From positions 62,001 to 126,000 of the forward strand of contig CAILNX010000029.1 in NCBI GenBank assembly GCA_903835685.1: a stretch of 64,000 nucleotides of DNA. Reading direction: 5' to 3'. The notes under the pieces were generated by a model. The model saw nothing but the letters and a program-made list of their open reading frames with translations, was not told the origin of the DNA and did no database searches. This stretch comes from an uncultured delta proteobacterium (GTDB lineage Bacteria > Desulfobacterota > Desulfovibrionia > Desulfovibrionales > Desulfovibrionaceae). The translations under genes and the position numbers were made by a program. This document shows positions 18,087 through 26,532 of this stretch, one piece after another (within the stretch, counting starts at the first letter, position 1; each line of letters opens with the position of its first letter).

Positions 18087-19387
18087 GCCCGGGCGGCCCG
18101 ACCCGCCCAGCCAAAACGGCCTCTCCGTCGTACCGCTGGGCCGTGTTCGGGCTGCTTTCGGCTGGGTATTTCCTGGTCTATTTCCATCGCCTGGCCCCGG
18201 CCGTGGTGGCCGTGGACCTCATGCGCGACTTGCACGCCTCGGGTCCGCTCATGGGCCTTCTGGCCTCGGCCTATTTCTATCCCTACGCCCTGATGCAGGT
18301 GCCCACCGGGCTCATGTCCGACTCCGTGGGCCCCAGGCGCACCATCTGCCTGTGCTTCATCCTGGCCGGGCTCGGGTCGCTCCTCTTCGTCCCGGCCGAA
18401 AGCCCCGGGCTGGTGCTGGCCGCCCGGGCTTTGGTGGGCCTGGGTGTGTCCACGGCCTTCGTGTGCAGCCTGAAGCTCTTCACCCGCTGGTTCGCACCTT
18501 CGGAGTTCTCCACCACCGTGGGATTGTACCTGTCCGTGGGCGCCCTGGGAGCCTTGTGCGCGGGCGCGCCCCTGGCCTGGATGAGCGCGGGCCTGGGCTG
18601 GCGGGCGGCCTTCGGGATCATCGGGCTGGCCACCCTGGCCGTGACCCTGGGCATGTGGCTGGTGGTTCGTGACGACCCCCGGGAAAAGGGCCTGCCCCCG
18701 GCCGAGGGCCTGGCCGAGCAGGTGGGGGCCTCGGCTCGGACCATGCCCTTGGGCCAGGCCCTGCGCCGGGTGTTCTCCACGGGCAACTTCTGGCCCTGCG
18801 GGCTGTGGATGTTCTGCGTGTCCGGGGTGTATTTCAGCCTGGGCGGGCTGTGGGGCGGGCCATATCTCCGTCACGTGCACGGGTTTTCCGCCCACGAGTC
18901 CGGCCTGGTCTTAAGTCTCATGTCCCTGGGCATGCTCATCGGCTCCCCGTTCATGAGCTTCGTGTCCGACCGGGTGTACCGGGCCAGGCGGCCGGTGCTC
19001 CTGCAACAGGTCCTGCTCCTGGCCGCCATGTTCGCGGTCCTGGCCTTTTTCCCGGCCGGGCTGGGGGTTTTCGGCCTGTCAGTCTGGTTCTTCCTCTTCG
19101 GGGTGGTGGCCGGGAGCGGGCCGGTGGCGGCCTTTTCCGCAGTCAAGGAGATGTTCCCCCTGGGGATTTCCGGCACGGCCCTGGGCCTGACCAACCTCTT
19201 TCCCTTCCTGGGCGGCGCGGGCCTCCAGTTCGTCTCGGGCCTCATCCTGGAGGCCTTTGGCCGCACGGGCGAGAACTTCACCCCGGCCGGGTACGCGGCC
19301 ATGTTCGCCCTCTACGCGGTCTTGATGCTCGCGGCCGCTGTGGCCGCCTGGCGGTTTCAGGAGACCTTCGGGGTTCGGGCCGGTTGA
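18083..19387 (+). CDS. Major facilitator superfamily transporter
   Basis: 434 residues with about twelve hydrophobic segments. The loop 2-3 motif appears as PTGLMSDSVGPRR, with a partial repeat SFVSDRVYRARRP in the second half. The GTG start overlaps the aminotransferase stop (GTGA). An N-terminal Pro/Ala/Ser-rich tail of ~18 residues precedes helix 1. The substrate is unknown. Its place at the end of a glycan operon suggests sugar, precursor or metabolite movement, but a generic organic-anion carrier is equally possible. Confidence 0.85.
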   Translation: MSPGGPTRPAKTASPSYRWAVFGLLSAGYFLVYFHRLAPAVVAVDLMRDLHASGPLMGLLASAYFYPYALMQVPTGLMSDSVGPRRTICLCFILAGLGSLLFVPAESPGLVLAARALVGLGVSTAFVCSLKLFTRWFAPSEFSTTVGLYLSVGALGALCAGAPLAWMSAGLGWRAAFGIIGLATLAVTLGMWLVVRDDPREKGLPPAEGLAEQVGASARTMPLGQALRRVFSTGNFWPCGLWMFCVSGVYFSLGGLWGGPYLRHVHGFSAHESGLVLSLMSLGMLIGSPFMSFVSDRVYRARRPVLLQQVLLLAAMFAVLAFFPAGLGVFGLSVWFFLFGVVAGSGPVAAFSAVKEMFPLGISGTALGLTNLFPFLGGAGLQFVSGLILEAFGRTGENFTPAGYAAMFALYAVLMLAAAVAAWRFQETFGVRAG

Positions 19388-19399
19388 TCGGGTCGCTCC

Positions 19400-19849
19400 T
19401 CACCACTCCCGGTCCAGGACCAGGTGCGAGGCGTAGCCCACCAGGGCCGCCAGGTAGAAGGGCAGGGCGGACTCCCAACTGAAATGCAGGAAGAACTGGG
19501 AGGCGGCGAAAAGGGGCAGGGGGAAGAGCAGGGCGGCCCACCAGCGGTGGGTCCAGGCGCGATGGGCTGTGAGACCGGGCAGGATGGCGAAAAGCCCCAG
19601 GAAGGCCGCCCAGCGGTACTCCTCCTTGTACAGAAGCCCGGCGTCCAGCCCCAGGAGCAGGCCGTAGAACAGCCGCTTGCCCTTGGAGTCCGTGTCCACG
19701 TCCGGGAACAGGGCGGCCAGCAGGCACACGGCCAGGAGCGCGGCCAGAAGCTGCGGGTCCTGGGCGATGTGCCCGGTCTTGACCGCCAGGAAGGCCCCGC
19801 CTGCCCCGGCCAGAAGTCCCGCGCCCAGATGGGCCTTGTATCCCGGCAT
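19400..19849 (-). CDS. YdjM/DUF457-type membrane-bound metal-dependent hydrolase
   Basis: 149 residues with four to five hydrophobic segments. His and Asp clusters match the family: KAHLGAG at the N terminus, LFPDVDTD, HRAWTHRWW and the closing HLVLDREW. These are thought to bind a metal at the inner membrane; biological role is poorly known. ATG 19849 gives the usual MPGYKAHLG start, although the frame stays open upstream. Convergent with the MFS gene, divergent from the nickel operon. Confidence 0.82.
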   Translation of the reverse strand: MPGYKAHLGAGLLAGAGGAFLAVKTGHIAQDPQLLAALLAVCLLAALFPDVDTDSKGKRLFYGLLLGLDAGLLYKEEYRWAAFLGLFAILPGLTAHRAWTHRWWAALLFPLPLFAASQFFLHFSWESALPFYLAALVGYASHLVLDREW

Positions 19850-19963
19850 GGGGTGCTCCGGTTCTTGGGTTGAAGGGCAAAAGGCCGCCCGGCCTGAACC
19901 TGCCAGAATCCCAGGATAATGAAAAGGCGGCTCCAGACCGACCATGAATTTTTCAAGGGCATG

Positions 19964-20018
19964 TTGACACTGTGGACGTATTGTGGAAGAGTGCGACTCG
20001 CGTGGCACGCGCTATAAA
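19964..20018 (+). promoter_or_regulatory. Nickel-operon upstream region with direct repeat and AT-rich -10-like site
   Basis: TTGACA (19964-19969), a direct repeat TGTGGA at 19971-19976 and 19982-19987 (11-base period), and TATAAA (20013-20018). The TTGACA-TATAAA distance is far too long for one promoter, so there may be one promoter and one operator. No canonical NikR palindrome is seen. Confidence 0.35.
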
Positions 20019-20048
20019 TTCTTGCTACCTAGGCCCCAAGGAGCCCCT

Positions 20049-20825
20049 GTGCGCCATCTCTCCCTTCCCGCAGCCCTAACCCTGACCCTGATTCTCGGCT
20101 GCGCCCTCCCGGCCCAGGCCCATTTCGGCCTGGTCATCCCGGACTTAAACATCGTAACCAAGGACGGGGAGAAATCCCTGAACCTCAAATACCTCTTCTG
20201 GCACCCCATGGAGAACCAGGGCATGAACCTGGACAAGCCCAGGGTGGAGGTCTTTGTGGACGGGAAAAAGGAGGACGTCAGCGCCTCCCTCGCCGAAGGC
20301 AAGACCGGGGAGTTCGTGACCTGGGCCTCGCAGTACGCGGTGAAAAAGCCGGGCAATTACATTTTTCTCATGACCCCCCAGCCCTATTTCGAGAAGGCCG
20401 AGGACAAGTTCATCCAGCACTTGACCAAGACCGTGGTCGGGGCCCTGGGCGCCGAGGAGGGCTGGGACAGGCCCGTGGGCGCGAAAATGGAGATTGTGCC
20501 CTTGACCAGGCCTTACGGGCTCTATGCCCCGGGTTCCTTTACCGGCAAGGTCCTGTTCCAGGGCAAGCCCGTGGCCGGGGCTGGCTTGGAGATCGAATAC
20601 TTGAATCCTGACGGCGCGCTCAAAGCCCCCTCCGACCCCTACGTCACCCTGAAGGCCAAGGCCGATGCGGGCGGGGTGTTCACCTTCACCGCTCCCTGGG
20701 ACGGCTGGTGGGGGTTCGCGGCCTTGAAGGAAGACACGGTGAAGCTCAAGAAGGACGGCAAGGACAAGAAAGTCGAGGTCGGCGGCGTGATCTGGGTTTA
20801 TTTCCACCCGGCCCTCAAGAAATAA
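20049..20825 (+). CDS. nikK: DUF4198-type periplasmic component NikK of nickel ECF importer
   Basis: 258 residues. Signal peptide (hydrophobic core LPAALTLTLILGCALPAQA) with the mature protein starting HFGLVIPD, a histidine at the new N terminus as in NikK/NikL metal-handling proteins. The rest is a beta-rich DUF4198-like domain. Known NikK proteins help deliver Ni2+ to the membrane unit. GTG 20049 is chosen because AAGGAG lies five bases upstream and it gives a proper signal peptide; an upstream ATG (19983) does not. First gene of nikKMLQO. Confidence 0.82.
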   Translation: MRHLSLPAALTLTLILGCALPAQAHFGLVIPDLNIVTKDGEKSLNLKYLFWHPMENQGMNLDKPRVEVFVDGKKEDVSASLAEGKTGEFVTWASQYAVKKPGNYIFLMTPQPYFEKAEDKFIQHLTKTVVGALGAEEGWDRPVGAKMEIVPLTRPYGLYAPGSFTGKVLFQGKPVAGAGLEIEYLNPDGALKAPSDPYVTLKAKADAGGVFTFTAPWDGWWGFAALKEDTVKLKKDGKDKKVEVGGVIWVYFHPALKK

Positions 20826-20849
20826 TTCCGGCCAGCCAGCGAGGACAGC

Positions 20850-21458
20850 ATGCACATTTCCGAAGGTGTTCTCTCCATCCCGGTCCTGGCCGGAGGCTGG
20901 GCCGTGGCCGCCACGGGTTTGAGCCTGGGGCTGAAGAAGATCGAGCCCGAACGGCTGCCCGAGGTGGCCCTGCTGGCTGCCGTGTTCTTCGTGGCCAGCC
21001 TGATCCACGTGCCCATCGGCCCGGTTTCCGCCCACTTGGTGCTCAACGGCCTTATCGGACTGATTCTCGGGGTGGCCGCCTTTCCAGCCATATTCGTGGC
21101 CCTGGCCCTCCAGGCCGTGCTCTTCCAGTTCGGCGGACTGGTGGTCCTGGGCGTGAACGCCAGCACCATGGCCTTGCCCGCGGTCCTGTGCGGGGTCGTG
21201 CTCCGGCCCTTGCTGGCCTCGGGCCGCCGCCCGGTGGTCATGCTCGTGGGCGGCGCGGCCGGATTCCTGGGCGTGCTTTTGTCCGGATGCCTGACCGCGG
21301 CCTCCCTGGCCCTGTCCGGCGAGGCCTTTGTGACCACGGCCCAGGCCGTGCTCCTGGCCCATGTGCCGGTCATGATCGTGGAAGGCCTGCTCACGGCCAT
21401 GACCGTGGGCTTCCTGTCCCAGGTCCAGCCCGCCCTGCTGGCGGCCCGGCGTTCGTAA
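20850..21458 (+). CDS. nikM: ECF nickel/cobalt transporter S component NikM/CbiM
   Basis: 202 residues and five to seven membrane segments. The protein starts Met-His-Ile-Ser-Glu-Gly: in CbiM/NikM the free N terminus and His2 directly bind the metal, so the start is certain. HVPIGPVSAHLVLNG carries the other conserved His ligands. Nickel rather than cobalt is inferred from NikK and NikL neighbours; CbiN is absent. Confidence 0.92.
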   Translation: MHISEGVLSIPVLAGGWAVAATGLSLGLKKIEPERLPEVALLAAVFFVASLIHVPIGPVSAHLVLNGLIGLILGVAAFPAIFVALALQAVLFQFGGLVVLGVNASTMALPAVLCGVVLRPLLASGRRPVVMLVGGAAGFLGVLLSGCLTAASLALSGEAFVTTAQAVLLAHVPVMIVEGLLTAMTVGFLSQVQPALLAARRS

Positions 21459-21504
21459 ACGCGGGGGTTGCCTGGACTGTCCTTCAGGCATACAAGGAGC
21501 GGCC

Positions 21505-22161
21505 ATGCATGGTCACAAGCTTCCGGTCCTCTGGACCGTTCTTTTTGTCTTCCTCCTGACCACCTCGGCCCAGGCCCACAAGGTGAATCTTTACGCCTAT
21601 GTGGCCGACGGGACCATCCAGGGCGAGGGCTATTTCAGCAGCGGGGACAAGGCCCAGGACTGCCCGGTGGTGCTCCGGGACGCCTCGGGCGCGGAGCTGG
21701 GCAGCGCGCGCACCAACGCCCAGGGCCAGTTCAGCCTGCCCCTGCCGCCCCTGACCCCCTCGTCCGCGCCCCTGCGCCTGGTGCTCTCGGCCGGGGACGG
21801 GCACCAGAACGATTTCACCCTGACCGCTCGGGACCTGGGCCGGGACCTGGCCTCGGCCGCGACCCCGGCGGAGGCGGCTCTGTCCGCAACGATCCCGGTC
21901 ACGACAACCCCGGACACGGCGGATCAGGCTTCGGCTTTCCAGCCCCCGGCTTTTGCGCCGGACGCCCCGGTCAGCGCTGCCGCCCTGGAGGCCATGCTGA
22001 ACCAGGCCCTGGACCGCAAGCTCATCCCGGTCAACGCCCAGTTGGCCGCCCTGGCCGAGCGGGCCGACCGGGTGAGCGCCAAGGACATCGTGGCCGGTCT
22101 GGGCTGGATTCTGGGGCTATTCGGTGTGGCCTGCTATTTCACCGGGAAGCGTCGTGGTTGA
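21505..22161 (+). CDS. nikL: Nickel transporter accessory protein NikL
   Basis: 218 residues. Signal peptide ends at TTSAQA, leaving a mature N terminus HKVNLYAYVADG, which is typical of NikL with its N-terminal metal-binding His. A beta-sandwich segment follows (GYFSSGDKAQDCPVVL), then an Ala/Pro-rich linker and a single C-terminal membrane helix (IVAGLGWILGLFGVACYF). NikL substitutes for the small CbiN subunit in nickel systems. Its stop overlaps the nikQ start. Confidence 0.85.
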   Translation: MHGHKLPVLWTVLFVFLLTTSAQAHKVNLYAYVADGTIQGEGYFSSGDKAQDCPVVLRDASGAELGSARTNAQGQFSLPLPPLTPSSAPLRLVLSAGDGHQNDFTLTARDLGRDLASAATPAEAALSATIPVTTTPDTADQASAFQPPAFAPDAPVSAAALEAMLNQALDRKLIPVNAQLAALAERADRVSAKDIVAGLGWILGLFGVACYFTGKRRG

Positions 22162-22966
22162 AGCCCCGGACAAGGCCGCGACCTGTCCCGCTCCCGTGGC
22201 CCGGTCCAGAGGAAACGTTTCCTCAGGCCCGGGCCTGTGCCTGAGCCTGGACCCCCGGGCCAAGCTCCTGTGCGCCTTGGCTTTCTGTCTTCTGGCCTCG
22301 GGCTTGAACTCCCGGCCCGTGGCCGGGGTGGCCCTGGGCCTGTCCCTGGTCCTGGCCCTGGTTTCCGGCCTGGACCTCCTGGTCCTGTGCCGCCGGACCC
22401 TGGCGGTCAACGTCTTCGTGGTCCTGCTCTGGGTCTTCCTGCCCTTTCACCTGGCCGTGGACGAGCCCTTGACCGGCCTGGCCTCCCTGCATCTGGCCCC
22501 CACGCCCGGCGGCCTGGGATTGGCCTGGCTCATCACGCTCAAGGCCAACGCGGCCTTTTTCGTGCTTATCGCGCTCCTGGGCACCAGCGAGGCCGAGGAA
22601 GTCTTTCACGCCATGGCCCATATGTATGTCCCGGCCAAGCTGGTCACGGTTTTTTTCCTGTTTCACCGCTACGTGCACGTCATCGGCCAGGAGCGGGCGG
22701 CCCTGACCACGGCCATGCGCATCCGCTGTTTTAAGGCCCGGACCGATGTCCACACCTACCGCAGCTACGCCTATCTGGTGGGCATGCTCCTGGCCCGCAG
22801 TCTGGACCGGGCCGGGCGGGTGTACCAGGCCATGCGCTGCCGGGGCTACCGGAACCGCTTCTGGCTCCTGGATCATTTCCACTGGCGCCTGCGCGACACG
22901 GTCTTTTGCTCCCTGTTCGCCCTGGCCCTGGCCATCCTGACCGCCTTGCACTGGAGCCTGTCGTGA
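22154..22966 (+). CDS. nikQ: ECF transporter T component NikQ/CbiQ
   Basis: 270 residues, with five to six hydrophobic segments. After an unusual N-terminal tail of ~30 residues it reads LDPRAKLLCALAF, the CbiQ landmark. Cytoplasmic coupling helices carry AMRIRCFK and MRCRGYRNRF, matching the two Ala-Arg-Gly type motifs that touch the ATPase. GTG 22154 overlaps the nikL stop. An interior 16-base palindrome at 22209-22224 lies in the poorly conserved tail. Confidence 0.88.
   Translation: MVEAPDKAATCPAPVARSRGNVSSGPGLCLSLDPRAKLLCALAFCLLASGLNSRPVAGVALGLSLVLALVSGLDLLVLCRRTLAVNVFVVLLWVFLPFHLAVDEPLTGLASLHLAPTPGGLGLAWLITLKANAAFFVLIALLGTSEAEEVFHAMAHMYVPAKLVTVFFLFHRYVHVIGQERAALTTAMRIRCFKARTDVHTYRSYAYLVGMLLARSLDRAGRVYQAMRCRGYRNRFWLLDHFHWRLRDTVFCSLFALALAILTALHWSLS
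22209..22224. promoter_or_regulatory. Perfect 16-base palindrome inside nikQ
   Basis: GAGGAAACGTTTCCTC is fully self-complementary. The GAAACGTTTC core resembles LacI-family operators. It lies in the non-conserved 5' end of nikQ, so it could be regulatory, but chance cannot be excluded. Confidence 0.35.
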
Positions 22967-23682
22967 CCCATATTCATGCCCATGCCCACGATTCTGTCCC
23001 GACCCCTGTCCTGCCCGAAGGCCAGGACCTGCTGCGTCTTGAGGGCGTCAGCTTTTCCTATCCGGGCGGGGACCCGGTTTTGTCCGGCCTGGATTTCACC
23101 CTGGGACCCAAGGACCGCATCGGCATCCTCGGCCCCAACGGCGCGGGCAAGTCCACGCTCTTCCAACTGGCCATGGGGCTTCTGTCCCCGGAATCGGGGG
23201 GGATATACGGCCTGGGGCGGCCTTTGTGCGTGGAGGCGGATTTCTTCGACCTGCGCGCGGCCGTGGGCTATCTGTTCCAGGACTCCGACGACCAGTTGTT
23301 CTGCCCCACGGTGTTGGAGGACGTGGCCTTCGGTCCCATGAACCTGACCCGGGACCACCACGCGGCCCGGCACGCGGCCCTGGACACCCTGGCCGCCCTG
23401 GGCCTGTCCGGGTACGAGAAGCGTGTGACCTACCGGCTCTCGGGCGGGGAGAAGCGGCTGGTGGCCCTGGCCGCGGTCCTGTCCATGCGGCCCCGGGGCC
23501 TGCTCCTGGACGAGCCCACGGCCGGTCTGGACGATGCTCACGCCGAGCGCCTGACCCGCATCCTCCTGGACTCGGACCTGGCCTGGGCGGTCATCTCCCA
23601 CGACAAGGCCTTCCTGGCCCGCACCTGCACCAGCTTCCTGTCATTGAATGAGGGACGGTTGCACGAGGTGGAGCGGCCCTAG
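22963..23682 (+). CDS. nikO: ECF transporter ATPase NikO/CbiO
   Basis: 239 residues; hydrolyses ATP to drive metal uptake. Walker A is GPNGAGKST, the Q loop sits in YLFQDSDDQLF, the signature is LSGGEKRLVALA, Walker B is LLLDEPTAGLD and the switch His is in VISHDKA. GTG 22963 overlaps the nikQ stop. From that start the N terminus reads MTHIHAHAHDS, a His-rich patch absent from typical CbiO proteins and suggestive of nickel binding. It converges with the diguanylate cyclase gene one base away, with no room for a terminator between. Confidence 0.92.
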   Translation: MTHIHAHAHDSVPTPVLPEGQDLLRLEGVSFSYPGGDPVLSGLDFTLGPKDRIGILGPNGAGKSTLFQLAMGLLSPESGGIYGLGRPLCVEADFFDLRAAVGYLFQDSDDQLFCPTVLEDVAFGPMNLTRDHHAARHAALDTLAALGLSGYEKRVTYRLSGGEKRLVALAAVLSMRPRGLLLDEPTAGLDDAHAERLTRILLDSDLAWAVISHDKAFLARTCTSFLSLNEGRLHEVERP

Positions 23683-23683
23683 C

Positions 23684-26140
23684 TCAATACGCCTCTCCCT
23701 TCCACATCTCCGCCGAGAAACGCACGGCCTTGTTGCGGCCGGTCTCCTTGGCCCGGTACAGGGCCACGTCCGCGAATTTGATGACCTTGTAGAACTGGTC
23801 CCCGTCCGCCGGATACTCGGCCATGCCCAGGCTCAAGGTCTTGCGGATGCGCTGGCCGTCGGGCAGCACGAACTCATGGGCCTCCACGGCCCGGCGGATC
23901 TTGTCCGCCACTTCCTGGACGAAATTCTCCCGCACGTCGTGCAGCAGGATGAGGAACTCCTCCCCGCCGAAGCGCACGGCCAAATCGGCTTGGCGCACGG
24001 AGTTGGTCAGAATCCGGCCGATGTCTTTTAAGACCGCATCCCCGGCGATGTGCCCGTACACGTCGTTGACCTGCTTGAAGAAGTCCAGGTCGGCCATGAT
24101 GAAGCCCACCCTTTTTCCGTCCCGAAGGGCCGCAGCCTCGGCCTGGCGGAGGAATTCGTCCAGGAAGCGGCGGTTGTGCATTCCCGTCAGGGGATCGCGC
24201 AGGGACTGCTCCTGGGACAGGGCCAGGAGGTTCAAGGTGGTCAGCACCGGCGCGGTCTCGCCCAGGTATTTCTTGATGACCGAGATGGCCGGTCGGCGCT
24301 CCTCCCACTGGGACAGGGGGAAGACGAAGGAGAACACCCCGCCCACCCGGCCGCTCATGACCAGGGGCAGGCAGCAGCGCACCTCCTCCTGGTGGTTCAC
24401 ATGGAAATAGGGGCACAGGGCCGCGTTGGGATGGGAGATCACTTCCTCGCCCATGCGCTTGGCCCGGCACAGGTCCGTATTGTAGAAGACCTCGCTGCAC
24501 AGGCGGTGGTTGGTCCCCAGCTTGTTGAGGGCCACCACGAAATTGTTCTCCTGGGTCGGGACCTCCAGGATGAGGTATCGGCTCAGATTGAATTCACGGG
24601 TGAACACCCCGTCGAGCATGTCGTAGACCTCGAATTTGTTGAACACCCCTTGCAGGTCATGGGTGAAGGAGGTCAGGCCCGCGACGTTTTCCAGAAGCTC
24701 CCCGATGGTGTTCAAGGCCGGGGCGGAGTCCTGGCTGGCCGGGGAATGCAGGACCCCGGAGATGACGTGGTTCACCTGGCTGGTGAAGCCGCGCCAGATG
24801 CGCATCATGGTGTTCAGCGCGTTGCGCATCTCCACCAGTTCGTCCCCGTGGCGCAGGGCGTAGACCGGGCAGTAGCCGCATTTCCGGTATTTTTTCAGAT
24901 AGATGCACGTGTTGCGATAGAGGGGGGAAATGGCCTCGGACCCGGCCTCCAGGTAGCAGATGAGGGAGGGGTTCTGGTGTACCGGGCAGGCCGTGTTTCC
25001 GCACTGGAGCATGTCCAGGCAGTGCACCGGGTCGGTCTCGAAGCGCTGGGTGAAGTCGCCCTCATTGGTGGCCACCAGAATGCGGCCCAGGCGGTGCAGG
25101 AACATCTTGATGCGCTTGACGTTGATGTAGATCACGAACCAGACGAACATGGCCCCGCACAAAAAGGCCAGAGAGAAGATGGCCGACTCGGTCAAGGTGG
25201 ATTTCAGCAGGGGCCAGGAGTCAAAGGACAGGAGCAGCCCCCCGATGGGCTGGTTCATGAAATCGTCGAGCTTGATGAACTGGAAGTAGGCCGACCCGAT
25301 CTGGGTGGGAATGATCCCGGTGTCCAGGACCGTGGTCAGGGCCTGATCGTCCACGGTCCCCCGGGCGCGGCCCACCATCCATTTCCCGTGCACGGAGCGC
25401 ACCTGGTTCGGGTTGAGGATCGGGACGAAACGGCTTTCCAGCAGGAAGACCACCCCGAACTGGGCCGGAATCTGGGTCATTTGCAGAATGTTCTCGATGG
25501 AAGTGGCCGCCTCCACGGTGCCCAGGTGCTGGTCGCCGTCCACGATGGGCACGATGGCCCGGATGGCCGCGCCCCCCGGCCCCACCTCAAGGCCCTTGAA
25601 GGGAGCCCTGTACTTGTTGGCCATGACCACCATGGGTCGGGTGTTGGTCAGGTCCGCTCCGGTGTCCTCCAGGTCCCAGGTGCGCAAAAAGGAAGTGGCC
25701 GGAGGCAGGTGGAAATGGAAATACAGGGAGCTTCGGCCGGTGGTGGTCTTCAAATGCTCCAGATAGGGCAGGATGAAGGCCTTGAGCCCCTCGCGGTCCT
25801 GGCGGCGCATGGACTCCACTACCTCGCGCATGGCCGCCAAGGGAGCGGAGTCCCCAAACTGCCCGTCAACCTCGCCGGTGATCTTGTCCGTCATCCAGCT
25901 CTGGAACACGGACAGGCGGCTGTGTACGGACTCCCGCAGGATGAGGGTCTGATAGTAGTAGAAAATCCAGCCCAGGATCAGGCACCCCCCGCAGAGCAGA
26001 ATGCCTGTGCTGACCAGGAACCGGGCGGAAAGGCTCCACTGGGTGGGGGTGAGCAGACGCGAGAGCCGCAACTTCCAGGGAAGCCGATCGATGGGCGCGG
26101 TCCCTGACTTGATCTTGGGAAGGGGAGGGGGAGTGGGCAA
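23684..26140 (-). CDS. Membrane diguanylate cyclase with Cache-like sensor and Cys-rich segment
   Basis: About 818 residues. Two membrane helices flank a ~280-residue periplasmic Cache-like domain. Next comes a HAMP-like stretch and a Cys-rich segment (HCLDMLQCGNTACPVHQ, then CIYLKKYRKCGYCPVY), as seen in other deltaproteobacterial sensors. A second Cys-containing GAF-like region is followed by a C-terminal GGDEF domain. The active site is GGEEF, and RQAD five residues before it is an intact c-di-GMP inhibitory site. It should make c-di-GMP. TTG 26140 has AAGGA nine bases upstream; a TTG at 26167 would add nine residues. Confidence 0.87.
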   Translation of the reverse strand: MPTPPPLPKIKSGTAPIDRLPWKLRLSRLLTPTQWSLSARFLVSTGILLCGGCLILGWIFYYYQTLILRESVHSRLSVFQSWMTDKITGEVDGQFGDSAPLAAMREVVESMRRQDREGLKAFILPYLEHLKTTTGRSSLYFHFHLPPATSFLRTWDLEDTGADLTNTRPMVVMANKYRAPFKGLEVGPGGAAIRAIVPIVDGDQHLGTVEAATSIENILQMTQIPAQFGVVFLLESRFVPILNPNQVRSVHGKWMVGRARGTVDDQALTTVLDTGIIPTQIGSAYFQFIKLDDFMNQPIGGLLLSFDSWPLLKSTLTESAIFSLAFLCGAMFVWFVIYINVKRIKMFLHRLGRILVATNEGDFTQRFETDPVHCLDMLQCGNTACPVHQNPSLICYLEAGSEAISPLYRNTCIYLKKYRKCGYCPVYALRHGDELVEMRNALNTMMRIWRGFTSQVNHVISGVLHSPASQDSAPALNTIGELLENVAGLTSFTHDLQGVFNKFEVYDMLDGVFTREFNLSRYLILEVPTQENNFVVALNKLGTNHRLCSEVFYNTDLCRAKRMGEEVISHPNAALCPYFHVNHQEEVRCCLPLVMSGRVGGVFSFVFPLSQWEERRPAISVIKKYLGETAPVLTTLNLLALSQEQSLRDPLTGMHNRRFLDEFLRQAEAAALRDGKRVGFIMADLDFFKQVNDVYGHIAGDAVLKDIGRILTNSVRQADLAVRFGGEEFLILLHDVRENFVQEVADKIRRAVEAHEFVLPDGQRIRKTLSLGMAEYPADGDQFYKVIKFADVALYRAKETGRNKAVRFSAEMWKGEAY

Positions 26141-26328
26141 GATTTCGGTTCCTTGATGCCCTGGCAATCGACCGGGCGGCTTAGAGGGAAACCTCGGGCT
26201 GCGCCGAATATCCTAAAAAGGAAAAATCCCCACCAAAAACACGGATCGCCCCCAGGTGAAATCCCGGGCCAAAGCCAGGGGCGTGTACTTGGCTGTAACA
26301 TCAACCGTTTGATTTTAGAGGCCTAATA

Positions 26329-26357
26329 ATGATGCACGGCAGGGGGGGGATTGTCAA
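26329..26357 (-). promoter_or_regulatory. Candidate promoter with C8 spacer tract for the diguanylate cyclase
   Basis: On the minus strand a perfect TTGACA (26357-26352) is followed 17 bases later by CATCAT (26334-26329). The spacer contains eight consecutive C (26349-26342). A 13-base palindrome GTCAATAATTGAC (26353-26365) overlaps the -35. The rest of the 26168-26472 gap shows no gene and only a weak GC hairpin. Confidence 0.45.
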
Positions 26358-26472
26358 TTATTGACTCAGACCAATGATGATTATTTGTGCAAATTTGTCG
26401 TTGCCCGGGGAAAGGAAAAAGGGGCCGGGCCATGTCGGCCGCAACCCCTGATGCGGGGGAGTCCGCTGTCCG

Positions 26473-26501
26473 AAAAAAAAGCCCCGGCGCAGGGCCGGGG
26501 C
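26473..26501 (-). terminator. Rho-independent terminator after the SufB-like gene
   Basis: GCCCCGG and CCGGGGC arms (26481-26501) with a seven-base loop. Read on the minus strand they are followed by eight T residues. It lies 32 bases past the sufB-like stop. Confidence 0.9.
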
Positions 26502-26532
26502 GTTCATATCTGAGGCGATTCGCGCGTCTGTG

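Noticed and set aside
20003-20026. Possible sigma-54 promoter before nikK (TGGCACG ... TTGC)
   Set aside because: The two elements are 12 bases apart, but sigma-54 needs four between TGGCACG and TTGC.
24050-26107. 685-residue plus-strand frame
   Set aside because: Antisense to the diguanylate cyclase gene; low-complexity composition and no motifs.
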